From positions 5,890,001-5,954,000 of the forward strand of contig NZ_JAPEMU010000001.1 of assembly GCF_026342405.1 (NCBI RefSeq): a stretch of DNA of 64,000 bases, written 5' to 3'. Shown piece after piece: positions 1 to 8,963 of this stretch. This DNA comes from Kitasatospora sp. NBC_00240 (GTDB lineage Bacteria; Actinomycetota; Actinomycetes; Streptomycetales; Streptomycetaceae). A program made the position numbers and the translations under genes. How positions within the stretch are numbered: position 1 is the first letter of the stretch; the number at the start of each line of letters is the position of its first letter. Below the pieces are notes generated by a model. The model was given only the letters and a program-made list of their open reading frames with translations. It ran no database searches and was not told where the DNA came from.

Positions 1-1546
1 GCACCACGATCCGGGCCGAGCGGACGCCCTCGCCCGCCAGCTGGTAGCGCAGGCCGTCGGTGGGCGGCAGGTCGGCCGAGCCGGCCGTCAGGTCGTCCGC
101 CTGGGTGACCCGGAGCCCGGCCAGCACGGTCGGCGGCCGCTCGCGCAGCCGGCGCATGGCGTCGGCGATCAGCGACAGGTCGCTCACCCGGACGGAGAGC
201 TGGTCGGTGGCGTGCAGCCCGTGCTCGACGGCCAGGTCGTCGAGCAGGTCGCCGAGGGTGCGCCCGGCGCGCTTGAGGCCGGCGGCGAGCTCGGCGACCA
301 GCAGGGCGGCGCTGATGCCGTCCTTGTCGCGGACGCCCTCCGGGTCGACGCAGTAGCCGAGCGCCTCCTCGTAGCCGTAGCGCAGGCCCTCGGCGCGGGA
401 GATCCACTTGAAGCCGGTCAGCGTCTCGGCGTAGCCCAGCCCGGCGGCGGCCGCGATCCGGCCGAGCAGGGTGGAGGAGACGATGGTGGTGGCGAAGGTG
501 CCGACGGCCTTCTTGGCGACCAGGGCCTCGCCCAGCAGCGCGCCGACCTCGTCGCCGCGCAGCATCCGCCAGCCGCCCTCGGCGTCCGGGTCGGGGACGG
601 CCACCGCGCAGCGGTCGGCGTCCGGGTCGTTGGCGATGACGATGTCGGGGCCGGCCGCGGCGGCGGTCCGGAAGGCGAGGTCCATCGCCCCGGGCTCCTC
701 CGGGTTGGGGAAGGCCACCGTCGGGAAGTCGGGGTCGGGCTCGGCCTGCTCGGCGACCACGGTCGGGGCGGGGAAGCCGGCCTTGGCGAAGGCGGCGACC
801 AGGACGTCCCGGCCGACCCCGTGCAGCGGGGTGTAGACGACGTCGAGATCGCGCGGGCCGCCCGGTTCGAGAACGCCGGCGGCCCGGGCGAGGTACGCCT
901 CGACGACCTCCTCGCCGAGCACCTCCCAGCCCTCCTCGGCGCGCGGGACGTCGGCGAGCGCGACGATCGCGTCGATCTCGTCCGCGATGCCGGCGTCGGC
1001 GGGCGGGACGATCTGGGCGCCGTCGCCCAGGTAGACCTTGTAGCCGTTGTCCTGGGGCGGGTTGTGGCTGGCGGTGACGGTGACGCCGGCGGCGGCGCCC
1101 AGGTGCCGGACGGCGAACGCGAGCACGGGGGTCGGCAGCGCGCGCGGCAGCAGGGCGGCGCGCAGGCCGGCGCCGACCATCACGGCGGCGGTGTCGCGGG
1201 CGAAGTCGTACGACTTGTGGCGGGCGTCGTAGCCGATCACCACGAGGTCGCCCAGCTGCTCGCGCTTGACGTACGCGGCGAGGCCGGCGGCGGCGCGGAC
1301 GACCACGGCGCGGTTCATCCGCATCGGGCCGGCGCCGAGTTCGCCGCGCAGGCCGGCGGTGCCGAACTGGAGCCGGCCGGCGAAGCGCTCGCTCAGCTGG
1401 GACCAGGCGATCCGGTTGCCGGACTCGGTCTCGCCCTCGGCCTCGGCCAGCAGGGCCGACAGCTCCTCGCGGGTCTGCGGGTCGGGGTCCTCGGCCAGCC
1501 AGGCCCGGGCCCGGGCGAGGAGGTCGGTGGTGGGTGCCTGGGTCAT
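1..1546 (-). CDS. phosphoglucomutase/phosphomannomutase family protein (3' end outside window)
   Basis: Alpha-D-phosphohexomutase of the PGM2/ManB kind, which interconverts hexose or pentose 1- and 6(5)-phosphates in the cytoplasm. About 515 codons are present from ATG 1546; the C-terminus lies beyond base 1. The phosphoserine loop TASHNPP puts the catalytic serine at residue 160, and the metal loop DPDADR has its three aspartates at 307, 309 and 311. An EEALGYC sugar-binding loop follows. It is the gene downstream of purine nucleoside phosphorylase on the same strand, a pairing that makes sense if it isomerises ribose or deoxyribose 1-phosphate released from nucleosides, but a strong hairpin separates the two. 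Substrate preference cannot be read from the sequence. Confidence 0.92.
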   Translation of the reverse strand, partial: MTQAPTTDLLARARAWLAEDPDPQTREELSALLAEAEGETESGNRIAWSQLSERFAGRLQFGTAGLRGELGAGPMRMNRAVVVRAAAGLAAYVKREQLGDLVVIGYDARHKSYDFARDTAAVMVGAGLRAALLPRALPTPVLAFAVRHLGAAAGVTVTASHNPPQDNGYKVYLGDGAQIVPPADAGIADEIDAIVALADVPRAEEGWEVLGEEVVEAYLARAAGVLEPGGPRDLDVVYTPLHGVGRDVLVAAFAKAGFPAPTVVAEQAEPDPDFPTVAFPNPEEPGAMDLAFRTAAAAGPDIVIANDPDADRCAVAVPDPDAEGGWRMLRGDEVGALLGEALVAKKAVGTFATTIVSSTLLGRIAAAAGLGYAETLTGFKWISRAEGLRYGYEEALGYCVDPEGVRDKDGISAALLVAELAAGLKRAGRTLGDLLDDLAVEHGLHATDQLSVRVSDLSLIADAMRRLRERPPTVLAGLRVTQADDLTAGSADLPPTDGLRYQLAGEGVRSARIVV

Positions 1547-1669
1547 CGCTTCCAGCTCCAACGGGGACGTCGTGCGGATGTCGGCGGGTGCGCCCGGGGA
1601 CCGGGTCCGGGGGCGTTGTTCGGGGCCCGTGGCCGGCGAGGGCGTGCGGGCGGAGGGGGCGGGCGGACC

Positions 1670-1705
1670 GACGGGGTCCGCGGGAGGCGTCCCGCGGACC
1701 CCGTC
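1670..1705 (-). terminator. strong hairpin after purine nucleoside phosphorylase
   Basis: Perfect 15-base inverted repeat (arms 1670-1684 and 1691-1705, 6-base loop) starting 27 bases past the stop of the phosphorylase gene and ending about 120 bases before the mutase start. There is no U tract, as is usual for actinomycete terminators. It probably ends or attenuates the phosphorylase transcript. Confidence 0.75.
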
Positions 1706-1731
1706 AGTGCTGATTCTGCGCCGCGGGCGGC

Positions 1732-2565
1732 TCAGATCCGCTCAAGGACCTTCGCCAGCAGCGCGCCCATGCGCTCGGCGGAGGCCTTGCCGGCCTCCAG
1801 CACCTCGGCGTGGTTGAGCGGCTCGCCGGTGATGCCGGCCGCCAGGTTGGTCACCAGGGAGATGCCGAGCACCTCGGCGCCGGCCTCGCGGGCGGCGATG
1901 GCCTCCAGCGTGGTGGACATGCCGACCAGCTCGCCGCCGATCACCCGGGCCATGTGCACCTCGGCCGGGGTCTCGTAGTGCGGGCCGCGGAACTGGACGT
2001 ACACGGCCTCGTCGAGGGACGGGTCCACCTCGCGGCACAGCTCGCGCAGCCGCTTGGAGTAGAGGTCCGTCAGGTCGACGAAGTTGGCGCCGACGATCGG
2101 GGAGTCCGCGGTGAGGTTGATGTGGTCGCTGATCAGGACCGGCTGGCCGGGGACCCAGCCCTGGCGCAGGCCGCCGCAGCCGTTGGTCAGCACGATGGTC
2201 CCGCAGCCGGCGGCCGCGGCGGTGCGCACGCCGTGCACCACGGTGGCCACGCCGTGGCCCTCGTAGTAGTGGTTGCGGCCGAGGAAGATCAGGGCGCGCC
2301 GCTCGCCGTCCGGACCGGGGATCCGCACGGACCGGATCTTGCCGGAGTGGCCGGCCACGGCCGGGGCGGGGAAGCCGGGGAGCTCGGTGACCGCGAACTC
2401 GGCCACCGTCTCTCCGAGGGCGTCGGCGGCGGGCACCCAGCCGGAGCCCATCACCAGGGCGACGTCGTGGCGCTCGGCACCGGTCAGCTCGCGCAGGCGC
2501 TCGGCGGCGGCCTGGGCGGCGGCATAGGGGTCGGCGAAGACGACCGACTGAGGAGATACGTTCAC
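1732..2565 (-). CDS. purine nucleoside phosphorylase (trimeric class)
   Basis: Phosphorolysis of purine (deoxy)ribonucleosides to base plus (deoxy)ribose 1-phosphate; cytoplasmic purine salvage. The 277-residue protein has the class signature GPHYETPAE and the downstream [11 protein letters not shown] and [12 protein letters not shown] segments that bind phosphate and base. The GTG at 2565 is chosen because homology begins right after it ([13 protein letters not shown]) and 277 residues is the usual family size; a longer reading to 2697 adds a low-complexity leader with no family match. The neighbouring hexomutase could process the sugar phosphate product. Confidence 0.93.
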   Translation of the reverse strand: MNVSPQSVVFADPYAAAQAAAERLRELTGAERHDVALVMGSGWVPAADALGETVAEFAVTELPGFPAPAVAGHSGKIRSVRIPGPDGERRALIFLGRNHYYEGHGVATVVHGVRTAAAAGCGTIVLTNGCGGLRQGWVPGQPVLISDHINLTADSPIVGANFVDLTDLYSKRLRELCREVDPSLDEAVYVQFRGPHYETPAEVHMARVIGGELVGMSTTLEAIAAREAGAEVLGISLVTNLAAGITGEPLNHAEVLEAGKASAERMGALLAKVLERI

Positions 2566-2847
2566 GGGTCCGAGGATAGACGGGAATCGACTACGCGCGT
2601 AGAAAACCCTCTCAGGCCATGCCGGATTGTTACCCGGATGACCCAAAACCACAGGTCGAGGCCGGATCTGACCGTGCCCGTCCGGCAATACCCACAAACG
2701 TGGCCGCCCCGGCCGGCGCCACCCGCTCCGGACGGGGGCGTCCGGCCGCCCGGCGAACCTGCCCGGCCGCCGCCGAACCTGCCCGGCCGCCCGCCGAACC
2801 CGTCCGGTCCGTCCGGCCCGGTGGCCGGGTGCGGCCGGGGCGGCCGG
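2566..2847. other. intergenic region, no gene seen
   Basis: This stretch lies between the phosphorylase start and the stop of the NlpC/P60 gene. It is extremely proline-codon rich (CCGGCC runs) in several frames but shows no start, ribosome site or family match. The promoter of the phosphorylase gene should be in the less GC-rich part near 2570-2660. Confidence 0.5.
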
Positions 2848-3927
2848 TCAGAGCCGCTTCGCGCTGCGCAGGCCCTTGGCGTACATCCCGTTGTCGTCCA
2901 GGCGCGCGGTGCCGCCCTTGTCGCCGAAGGTCGGGCCGTCGGCCTCCTCCCGGCTGGAGATGTAACGCGGGTGCCCGTCGGTGTCGATGCCCAGGAAGAT
3001 CCCGGTGTGGTCCAGCCTGGCGCCCGTCCGGGTGTCGATCTCGAAGAAGACCAGGTCACCGGGCTGCAGGGCGTCGATCGACGCCGGCCGCACCGTCACG
3101 TCGGAGCCGGGCAGCGTGGTCAGCGGCAGGACGGGCACACCGGGCGAGAACCGGGCCAGGCCGTTGGCACTGCGGGCCAGGCCGGCGCCCGCCACGTCCT
3201 TGCTGAGCAGTGGGTACCCCGACCGGTAGCCGTAGACCATCCGGACGAAGCCGGAGCAGTCGAAGGCGCCGTAGCGGGTCTTGTCCGGCTGCTTGGTGGC
3301 CTTGTCGGCGAAGGTGTACGGGATCCCCAGGTAGTCGAAGAAGTCGGTTTGCTCCAGCCGGAAGTCCTGGCCGGTGGAGCCGTCCGGGTTGATCGGCCCG
3401 AACGAGGCGTCACCCCGGTAGCGGACGCCCTTGGCGTCCTTCTCGGGCGCCGCGCCGGCCATGTACTGGGTGGCGATCGCCAGCACGTCGTCCGCGGTGC
3501 TGCCCAGCGACTGCTGGAACCACGTCCGGAACCACGCCTCGCCCTCGGCCCCGGCCCGCCACGGCTGGGGCAGCAGCCGCACCCAGGAGTCCCCCGTGAC
3601 CGTCGCCGAGGTGGTGCCCGGCTCGGCGAAGACCCGGCCGGGGCCGGTCAGCACGGCCGTCCTGGCCTTGTCGGTGAGGGTCGCCAGCACCGCGCCGCCG
3701 GCGTCCCGGACGACCGTGCGGTCGGGGGCGGCCAGCCGCTCGTAGCGGTAGGTGCCGGCCTGCGGCGCGGCCCCCGCGGCCTGGTGGGTGGCGTGGGCGA
3801 CCAGCGGGGCCGCCGCGGCCACGGGCTGCTCCGCGCGCCGCCGGAGCTCCACGGTCAGGTAGCCGCTGGTGGCCAGCAGCGTCAGCGCGAGCGCGCCACT
3901 GAACACGGACTTGCGGGAGACGCTCAT
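2848..3927 (-). CDS. NlpC/P60 (C40) cysteine peptidase, exported or membrane-anchored
   Basis: A 359-residue protein with an N-terminal hydrophobic signal or anchor (residues 8-26, after a short basic start). A roughly 180-residue region of unknown fold follows, then a C-terminal NlpC/P60 domain. Cys224 in AFDCSGFV and His307 in LDHTGIFLG match the catalytic Cys and His. NlpC/P60 enzymes cut gamma-D-glutamyl bonds, normally in peptidoglycan peptides; the Bacillus polyglutamate hydrolase PgdS belongs to the same superfamily. It is the last gene of a minus-strand set, 72 bases after pgsC, so release or trimming of a gamma-linked polymer is a reasonable idea, though ordinary wall remodelling is not excluded. 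Confidence 0.85.
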   Translation of the reverse strand: MSVSRKSVFSGALALTLLATSGYLTVELRRRAEQPVAAAAPLVAHATHQAAGAAPQAGTYRYERLAAPDRTVVRDAGGAVLATLTDKARTAVLTGPGRVFAEPGTTSATVTGDSWVRLLPQPWRAGAEGEAWFRTWFQQSLGSTADDVLAIATQYMAGAAPEKDAKGVRYRGDASFGPINPDGSTGQDFRLEQTDFFDYLGIPYTFADKATKQPDKTRYGAFDCSGFVRMVYGYRSGYPLLSKDVAGAGLARSANGLARFSPGVPVLPLTTLPGSDVTVRPASIDALQPGDLVFFEIDTRTGARLDHTGIFLGIDTDGHPRYISSREEADGPTFGDKGGTARLDDNGMYAKGLRSAKRL

Positions 3928-3999
3928 TGCGGGGTCCTCGGGAGGAGACGGGGCCGGGCCGGCCGGGAGCGGGCGGTGCGGCGGGGGCGTGCGGGCTGC

Positions 4000-4482
4000 T
4001 CAGCTGCCGGGCAGGGCGCCGAGCAGCAGGCCGGCGGTGAGCACCACGTAGTTCGCCAGGGTCACCGTGCTGGTGGCCATCAGCGTCGCCGCGCGCGGCT
4101 GGCGGACCAGCTGGTAGGCGATCAGGCCGGGCACGATGAAGCCCAGCGTCTGGTTGGCGTACAGGGTCGGCAGCTCGCGCTGCAGCACCAGCATCACCGT
4201 CGCCTGGAGCACGACCCCGGTGAGCACCACGGCGGCGAACAGCCGCTTGCCGTAGAGGATCACCAGCTTCTGGACCAGCCGGGTCGCCAGGTAGGTGAGC
4301 AGCGTGACCCCGATCACGATGCCGACCCGCTGGAGGTCCTCGACCAGGGTCAGCGCCAGCCAGCCCGGGGTGATCATGCCGCCGGGGGAGAGGTTGGTGG
4401 TCAGGTAGCAGACGAGCGAGAAGACCAGGCCGAGCGCGATGCCGATGGCGGCGATCTCGGGGGTGAGCTCGGTGGGTATCAC
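4000..4482 (-). CDS. pgsC: PgsC/CapC-like polyglutamate synthase membrane subunit
   Basis: A 160-residue very hydrophobic protein with about five membrane segments and the family hallmarks GLVFSLVCYLTTNLSPGG near the N-terminus and QTLGFIVPGLIAYQLVRQ near the C-terminus. Bacillus PgsC/CapC (about 149 residues) partners PgsB/CapB in making and exporting poly-gamma-glutamate. The GTG at 4482 overlaps the pgsB stop by 4 bases (GTGA), so translation is coupled and a stoichiometric complex is expected. No PgsA/CapA or PgsE homologue is present in the window. Confidence 0.9.
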   Translation of the reverse strand: MIPTELTPEIAAIGIALGLVFSLVCYLTTNLSPGGMITPGWLALTLVEDLQRVGIVIGVTLLTYLATRLVQKLVILYGKRLFAAVVLTGVVLQATVMLVLQRELPTLYANQTLGFIVPGLIAYQLVRQPRAATLMATSTVTLANYVVLTAGLLLGALPGS

Positions 4483-6281
4483 TGCTGGTCTCCGTACTGG
4501 TACTGGAACTGGTCCGGCGCGGGCGGCCGCGGCTGCTGGTGCTGGTCCGGCGTGGTGTCCGGCCGCTGCCGGTACGGGCCGGGCGGCTGGTACCGGCCGG
4601 GCTGGGAGTACTGGCCGGGCTGGGGGAACCGGTCCGGCTGCCGGTACCGGTCCGGCTCCGGGTACTGGTCGGGCTGCCGGTACCGGTCCGTTGCGGGGTA
4701 GGGCGACGGCTCCCCGGACCGGTCCGCCGGGTGCTGCTGCCGGGGCCCCTGCCGGTGCGCTGCCGGGTACCCCTGCTGGGCCTGGTCCGGGTACGCCTGC
4801 GGGTGGGGGTGACCCGGCTGCGCGTACGGCGCCTGGCGCCCGTAAGGCTGCGGCTGTCCGTACGGCTCCGGCTGCGCGTACGGCTCCGGGTACGGACGGG
4901 CCTGCGGGGTCGCCTGCGACGGGACGCCGTCCCCGGGCCAGGGCGCGCCGCGGCGGGGCCGGGCGGGCCCGGGCACCGGTGCGAACACGTCGGCCGCCGG
5001 GGGGAACGGGTCCGCGGCCGGGGGGAACGGGTCCGCCGCCCGGGGCGCGAAGAGGTCCGCCGCCGTGGGCGCGTCCTCGTCCGCCGCCTCGTCCGCCTCG
5101 TCGTCGGGGGCGAGGTGGGTGAGCTCCTCCAGGAAGAGCTCGCCCTGGCCGTGGATGTTGCCGACCGCGACCAGCGAGGTGTCGGGGCCGAGCGCGGCCA
5201 GCAGTTCGGCGGTGAGCTCGGCCGGGTCGCGCCGGTCGCCGCCCAGGTCCACCACCCGGCCCTGCCAGTCGGCGGGGATGCCGTCCCGGGCGCTTCTGGT
5301 CGGGTGGCCGATCAGGAAGACCGTGTCCGGGTCCAGGTCGGGCACGATGCCGCCCATCTGGCCGTTGCGCTCGACCCGGTCCGGGCGGCAGTTGATCACC
5401 ACGTTCAGCGGCCGGTGGATCGCCCCGAGGTCCAGCAGCTGCTGCACGTTCATCAGCGTCGACTCCGGGTCGTTCGCCGCGAAGACGTTGGCGAAGCGCA
5501 GCCGCTTGCCGTCCGCGGTGCGGTAGCGGTCGACGGACAGCACGCCCGGGTCCGGCGGGGCCTCCCACATGCCGCGCAGGGCCGTCCCGCGCTCCACGCC
5601 GAGCAGTTCGGCGACGGCCAGCGCGATCGCCACGTTCTCCTTGAAGGTGAACCAGCTGAAGCCGCGCAGCTCCTCGTCGCTCACCGTCTCCGGGTCGACC
5701 ACGATCAGCTCGCAGTTCCGGCGGGCGGCCTCCTCGCGCAGGATGTCCACCCGGTCGCGCTCGGCCGTCACGCAGACACCGCCGACGGGCATCGAGCGGG
5801 AGAGGGAGCGCGCCACGTCGTCCAGGGTCGGCCCCATCTCGGCGAGGTGGTCCTCGCGGACGTTGCAGAGCACGCCGATGGTCGAGCGGATCAGCTTGGT
5901 CTGGTTGACCTCCTGGAGGGCCGGCATCACCGCCATGCACTCGATCACCAGGGCGTCGGGCCGGTAGGTGGCGGCCCGCCGGACGATGCCGATCTGCTCC
6001 ACCACGTTGGCGATGCCGAACTTGCGGTAGACCGGCTCCTCGGTCGCGTCGGGGTGGATGAACCGGGCCGCCGTGCCGGTGGTCTTGGCGACCGTCACCA
6101 GGTCGCCGCCGCGCAGCGCGCCGGCGCACAGCCGGGTGATCGAGCTCTTGCCCCGGATGCCGTTGACCAGCACCCGGACCGGGATCTGCTCCAGGGCCGC
6201 GAAGTGCCGGCGCTGTTCGACGATGCCCGCCACCAGCAGCACGGCGCAGCACACCACCAGCACGATGTAGAGGAAGAGCAC
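4479..6281 (-). CDS. pgsB: PgsB/CapB-like polyglutamate synthase with a 210-residue repetitive tail
   Basis: ATP-dependent amide ligase of the Mur-ligase-like CapB family, 600 residues. A membrane anchor (1-21) is followed by the nucleotide-binding loop NGIRGKSSIT (40-49) and the conserved TTGTAARFIHPD and NVREDHLAEMG stretches. The first ~390 residues correspond to a whole CapB protein. The rest (about 391-600) is an acidic DPFPPAAD segment followed by a low-complexity tail of Tyr, Gln, Pro, Arg and Asp in units such as DRYRQPD and DQYPEPD, probably disordered. The GTG at 6281 is preceded by AAGGA at good spacing; longer readings add only Arg/Pro-rich sequence. The tail is not part of the known enzymes. 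Confidence 0.9.
   Translation of the reverse strand: MLFLYIVLVVCCAVLLVAGIVEQRRHFAALEQIPVRVLVNGIRGKSSITRLCAGALRGGDLVTVAKTTGTAARFIHPDATEEPVYRKFGIANVVEQIGIVRRAATYRPDALVIECMAVMPALQEVNQTKLIRSTIGVLCNVREDHLAEMGPTLDDVARSLSRSMPVGGVCVTAERDRVDILREEAARRNCELIVVDPETVSDEELRGFSWFTFKENVAIALAVAELLGVERGTALRGMWEAPPDPGVLSVDRYRTADGKRLRFANVFAANDPESTLMNVQQLLDLGAIHRPLNVVINCRPDRVERNGQMGGIVPDLDPDTVFLIGHPTRSARDGIPADWQGRVVDLGGDRRDPAELTAELLAALGPDTSLVAVGNIHGQGELFLEELTHLAPDDEADEAADEDAPTAADLFAPRAADPFPPAADPFPPAADVFAPVPGPARPRRGAPWPGDGVPSQATPQARPYPEPYAQPEPYGQPQPYGRQAPYAQPGHPHPQAYPDQAQQGYPAAHRQGPRQQHPADRSGEPSPYPATDRYRQPDQYPEPDRYRQPDRFPQPGQYSQPGRYQPPGPYRQRPDTTPDQHQQPRPPAPDQFQYQYGDQQ
4555..4700 (-). repeat. imperfect tandem repeats encoding the Tyr/Gln/Pro tail of PgsB
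   Basis: Units built on CCGGTACCGGTCCGGCT and GGGTACTGGTCGGGCTG recur at roughly 18-36-base intervals. They encode the YRQPD, YPEPD and YSQPG motifs at the end of PgsB. Such slipping repeats are likely to vary in copy number between strains. Confidence 0.7.
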
Positions 6282-6394
6282 GGGGTTCCTTCGGCCGGTC
6301 CGATCGGTCGGCGGCGCGGGGGTCTCGGGTCGTACGGCGGGCGTACGGCGGTCGGTCGTACGGCGGGTCGCGGGTGGTGCCGGGCGGCGGGGCC

Positions 6395-8656
6395 CTAGCG
6401 GTGTCCGGCACCGGCCGGGGTGGGCGGGGCCGCCGGCGGCCCTGGCGCCCGGGCCGCCCGGGCCGCCCGGCGGCCGGCGGACGGCCGGCCCAGCAGTTCC
6501 AGCTCCTGCCGGAGCAGTTCCAGGCTGCGGGCGACCGCCCCCACCTCGTCGTGGTGCGCGGGGTACAGCACCGTCCGGCGGTCGCCCGCGGCCAGCGCCT
6601 CCGCGCTCGCGGCGAGCCGGCGCAGCGGGATGCCGACCGCGACGAACAGCCAGCCGAGGCAGAGCGCGGCCGCGGCGAGGCCGAGCATCCCGGCCAGCAC
6701 GGCCCGCCGGTCGGCCTTGTTCTGGTCCAGGTGGAGCCAGGCCACCGGCTGGGCGCTGACCACGGACCAGCCGAGCCTGGCCACCGTGCCGTTGCCGCCG
6801 AGCGGGGCCGCCGCCAGCACGGCCGGGTCGCCGCCGTGGCGGACCACGTCGGCGGCGGCGCCCTTGCCGGCCGAGGTGAGCACCGCCTCGGCGCGGGCCT
6901 CGGGCAGGTCGCCGAAGGAGCTGAAGGCCTCGTTGGCGGAGAGCACCTTGTGCCGGTCGTCGATCAGCCAGACCCGGCCGAGGCCGGGGCGGGTCAGCAG
7001 GCCGTCGAGGAACTCGCGCTTGAACTCCCCGACCACCACGGCGGTCGGCGGGGCGGCGGCCGCGGCCGCCTCGGCGGCCGGGTCGGCGCTCTCGCCCTGG
7101 GCCTGCGGGCCGAGCCCGACCCGGGCGGCCACCTGCGGCTCCTTGCCGGACTTGTTGAGGAGCAGGACGCCGTCCGGCCCGACCGTCCCGGCGCCCGCGT
7201 GCCGCGGCGCCTCGCCGGCCCGGGCCACCACGGCGCCGGTGGGGCCGAGTACGTACAGCGACCGGTAGCGGCCGTGCTCGGCGAGGGTGCCGCGGAGCAC
7301 CGCCTCGATCGGTTTGGCCTCGGTACCGTCGCCGAGCGCCGGGGCGATCGACCTGAGGTCGGCGTAGCCCTCGTTGAGCGCCTGCCGGATCCGGTCCGCG
7401 GCGGTGTCGGTGCGGTCCCGCTGGGCGGAGACCACCTGGCCGGGTACCCGGATCGCGCCCTTGTCGCCGCTCAGCAGCAGCAGCGGGCCGGACCAGCTGA
7501 GGACGACCACCGCGCAGAGGGCGAGCGGCAGGGCGATGCCGGGGGCGAACCGGCGCCGGCGGCCCGCGGTGGCCGGCGGCTCGGTGGCCGGCGGCCTGGC
7601 GGGGTCGAGCAGTTGGAGGCGGACCTCCTCCAGGGCGCGGGTGATCCGGCCGGCCTCGCCCCGGGCGGGTCCGGAGACCGGCTGGTCGAGCCGCTCGCCG
7701 CGGGTCAGCCGGCGGGACTCCAGGAAGAGCCGCAGCAGCGGGCGCTGCAGGGTGAGCACGAGCAGGCCGGCGACCAGCAGGGCGACCAGCAGCAGGGCGC
7801 CGGTGGCGGCCAGCCCGAGCAGCGGGTGCCGCAGGCTGCCGGCCTGCCGGTCGACCGTGGTGCTGGAGACCAGGGTGAGGCCGAGCGGGGCGGCCAGGTC
7901 CTGGGCGGTGGTGCCGGCGACGGCCGAGTAGCCGACGATCCGGCGGGTCCCGTGCTGGTCCGGCGGGCCGACCAGGCTGCCGGAGGTGACCTCCGCGGTG
8001 CCTGCGGGCTGCCGCGCGACGCGGGTGCGGGCGGCGCCGACGATCCGCTTGTCGGGCTCGGAGGTGAGCGGCGGGCCGGCGCTGTCGAGCACGGCTCCGG
8101 TGTTGTCGAGCACCTGCAGGCTCTGGGACTTCCCGGTGGTGATGCCGGGCAGCCGCAGGCCGCCGGACGCGACCAGCAGGGCCCGCTCCCCGGTAGGGGT
8201 GGCCACCAGGGCGAAGGTCAGCAGTCGGGGGCCGCCGGCGGTGCCGGTGAGCACGGGGGCGGGCGCGGTGTCGCCGAGCGCGCCGAGGTCGAGCAGTCCG
8301 GCCAGCGGCACGGTCTCGCCGCGGGCGGCGAGCAGCTTGCCGCTGCCGGGCTGGAGGATCACGGTGCCGCGCCACTTCTGGTAGGCCTGGCCGAGGGCGC
8401 CGAGCACGGCGGCCGGCTCGGCGGGCGCGGTGTCGAAGCGGGCGGCGGCGCGGCGCAGGTCGGTGGCGTTCTCGTTGACGGCGGCGCGCAGCGCGGTGGC
8501 CCCGTCCTCGGCCGCGTACTGCTGGGACTCCCGGACGGCCTGCGGGGCGTCGTCCAGGCGCAGCCCGCCGACGGCGACGGCGGTGAGCGCGGAGACGGCC
8601 AGCAGCAGGACCAGCAGGAGGGCGATGGGTGGCCGGATCCCGCCGAGCAGGGGCAT
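6395..8656 (-). CDS. double extracytoplasmic-sensor membrane protein with HAMP regions, no output domain
   Basis: A 753-residue protein made of two similar halves. Each half has a membrane segment, an extracytoplasmic Cache-like region of roughly 200 residues, a second membrane segment and a HAMP-like linker; the second linker is seen after GWLFVAVGIPLRRLA and runs on to DEVGAVARSLELLRQELELL. The chain then ends in a short Ala/Pro/Arg tail, so there is no kinase, cyclase, GGDEF or methyl-accepting domain. It starts at ATG 8656 and lies 113 bases upstream of pgsB on the same strand, so it probably belongs to the polymer operon as a sensor or scaffold. The family name is inferred from layout only. 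Confidence 0.7.
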   Translation of the reverse strand: MPLLGGIRPPIALLLVLLLAVSALTAVAVGGLRLDDAPQAVRESQQYAAEDGATALRAAVNENATDLRRAAARFDTAPAEPAAVLGALGQAYQKWRGTVILQPGSGKLLAARGETVPLAGLLDLGALGDTAPAPVLTGTAGGPRLLTFALVATPTGERALLVASGGLRLPGITTGKSQSLQVLDNTGAVLDSAGPPLTSEPDKRIVGAARTRVARQPAGTAEVTSGSLVGPPDQHGTRRIVGYSAVAGTTAQDLAAPLGLTLVSSTTVDRQAGSLRHPLLGLAATGALLLVALLVAGLLVLTLQRPLLRLFLESRRLTRGERLDQPVSGPARGEAGRITRALEEVRLQLLDPARPPATEPPATAGRRRRFAPGIALPLALCAVVVLSWSGPLLLLSGDKGAIRVPGQVVSAQRDRTDTAADRIRQALNEGYADLRSIAPALGDGTEAKPIEAVLRGTLAEHGRYRSLYVLGPTGAVVARAGEAPRHAGAGTVGPDGVLLLNKSGKEPQVAARVGLGPQAQGESADPAAEAAAAAAPPTAVVVGEFKREFLDGLLTRPGLGRVWLIDDRHKVLSANEAFSSFGDLPEARAEAVLTSAGKGAAADVVRHGGDPAVLAAAPLGGNGTVARLGWSVVSAQPVAWLHLDQNKADRRAVLAGMLGLAAAALCLGWLFVAVGIPLRRLAASAEALAAGDRRTVLYPAHHDEVGAVARSLELLRQELELLGRPSAGRRAARAARAPGPPAAPPTPAGAGHR

Positions 8657-8963
8657 GTCCGCCCGGCGGCGGTAGCGGTGCTGGCGAGGCGGTGACGCGG
8701 CCGTGCTCAAGGAATGCCTCGATGTCGAAGGTGGGCGGCCTGCCCGCTCCGGACAGCTCGCATACGCAGTTTTACAACCTGAAAAGCATACGTATCCACG
8801 GTGGCTTGAGCGGACCGGAGGGGTCACAGCTGGATACCGATCCGCCCGGTCGGTCGGTTTTTCCACGTCCGGGCGCCGCGCGAGGGGTGTGCGGCCGGCG
8901 TCCCGCCCGGCGGCCGCGGCGGCCGCGGCGGTCGTGGCCCGCGGGGCCGGTAGGTTCTCCGGC
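8657..8963. other. divergent intergenic region between sensor gene and secreted hydrolase gene
   Basis: About 300 bases serve as the shared upstream region of the polymer operon (minus) and the 8964 gene (plus). An unusually AT-rich patch at about 8763-8802 (TTTTACAACCTGAAAAGCATACGTATCC) is the likely promoter zone. I see no small gene here. Confidence 0.5.

Noticed and set aside
3928-3999. A ydaO (c-di-AMP) riboswitch in front of the NlpC/P60 gene, as common in Streptomyces wall hydrolase genes
   Set aside because: The gap to pgsC is only 72 bases and shows no such structure.
212-4701. Very long open frames on the strand opposite to the mutase, phosphorylase, NlpC/P60 and pgs genes
   Set aside because: Shadows of GC-rich genes on the other strand; the proteins are Gly/Ala/Arg/Val-rich with no family pattern, and known families fill the opposite strand.
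6395-8656. Sensor histidine kinase or chemoreceptor
   Set aside because: No H-box, ATPase motifs or methyl-accepting helices follow the HAMP regions; the chain ends after the second linker.
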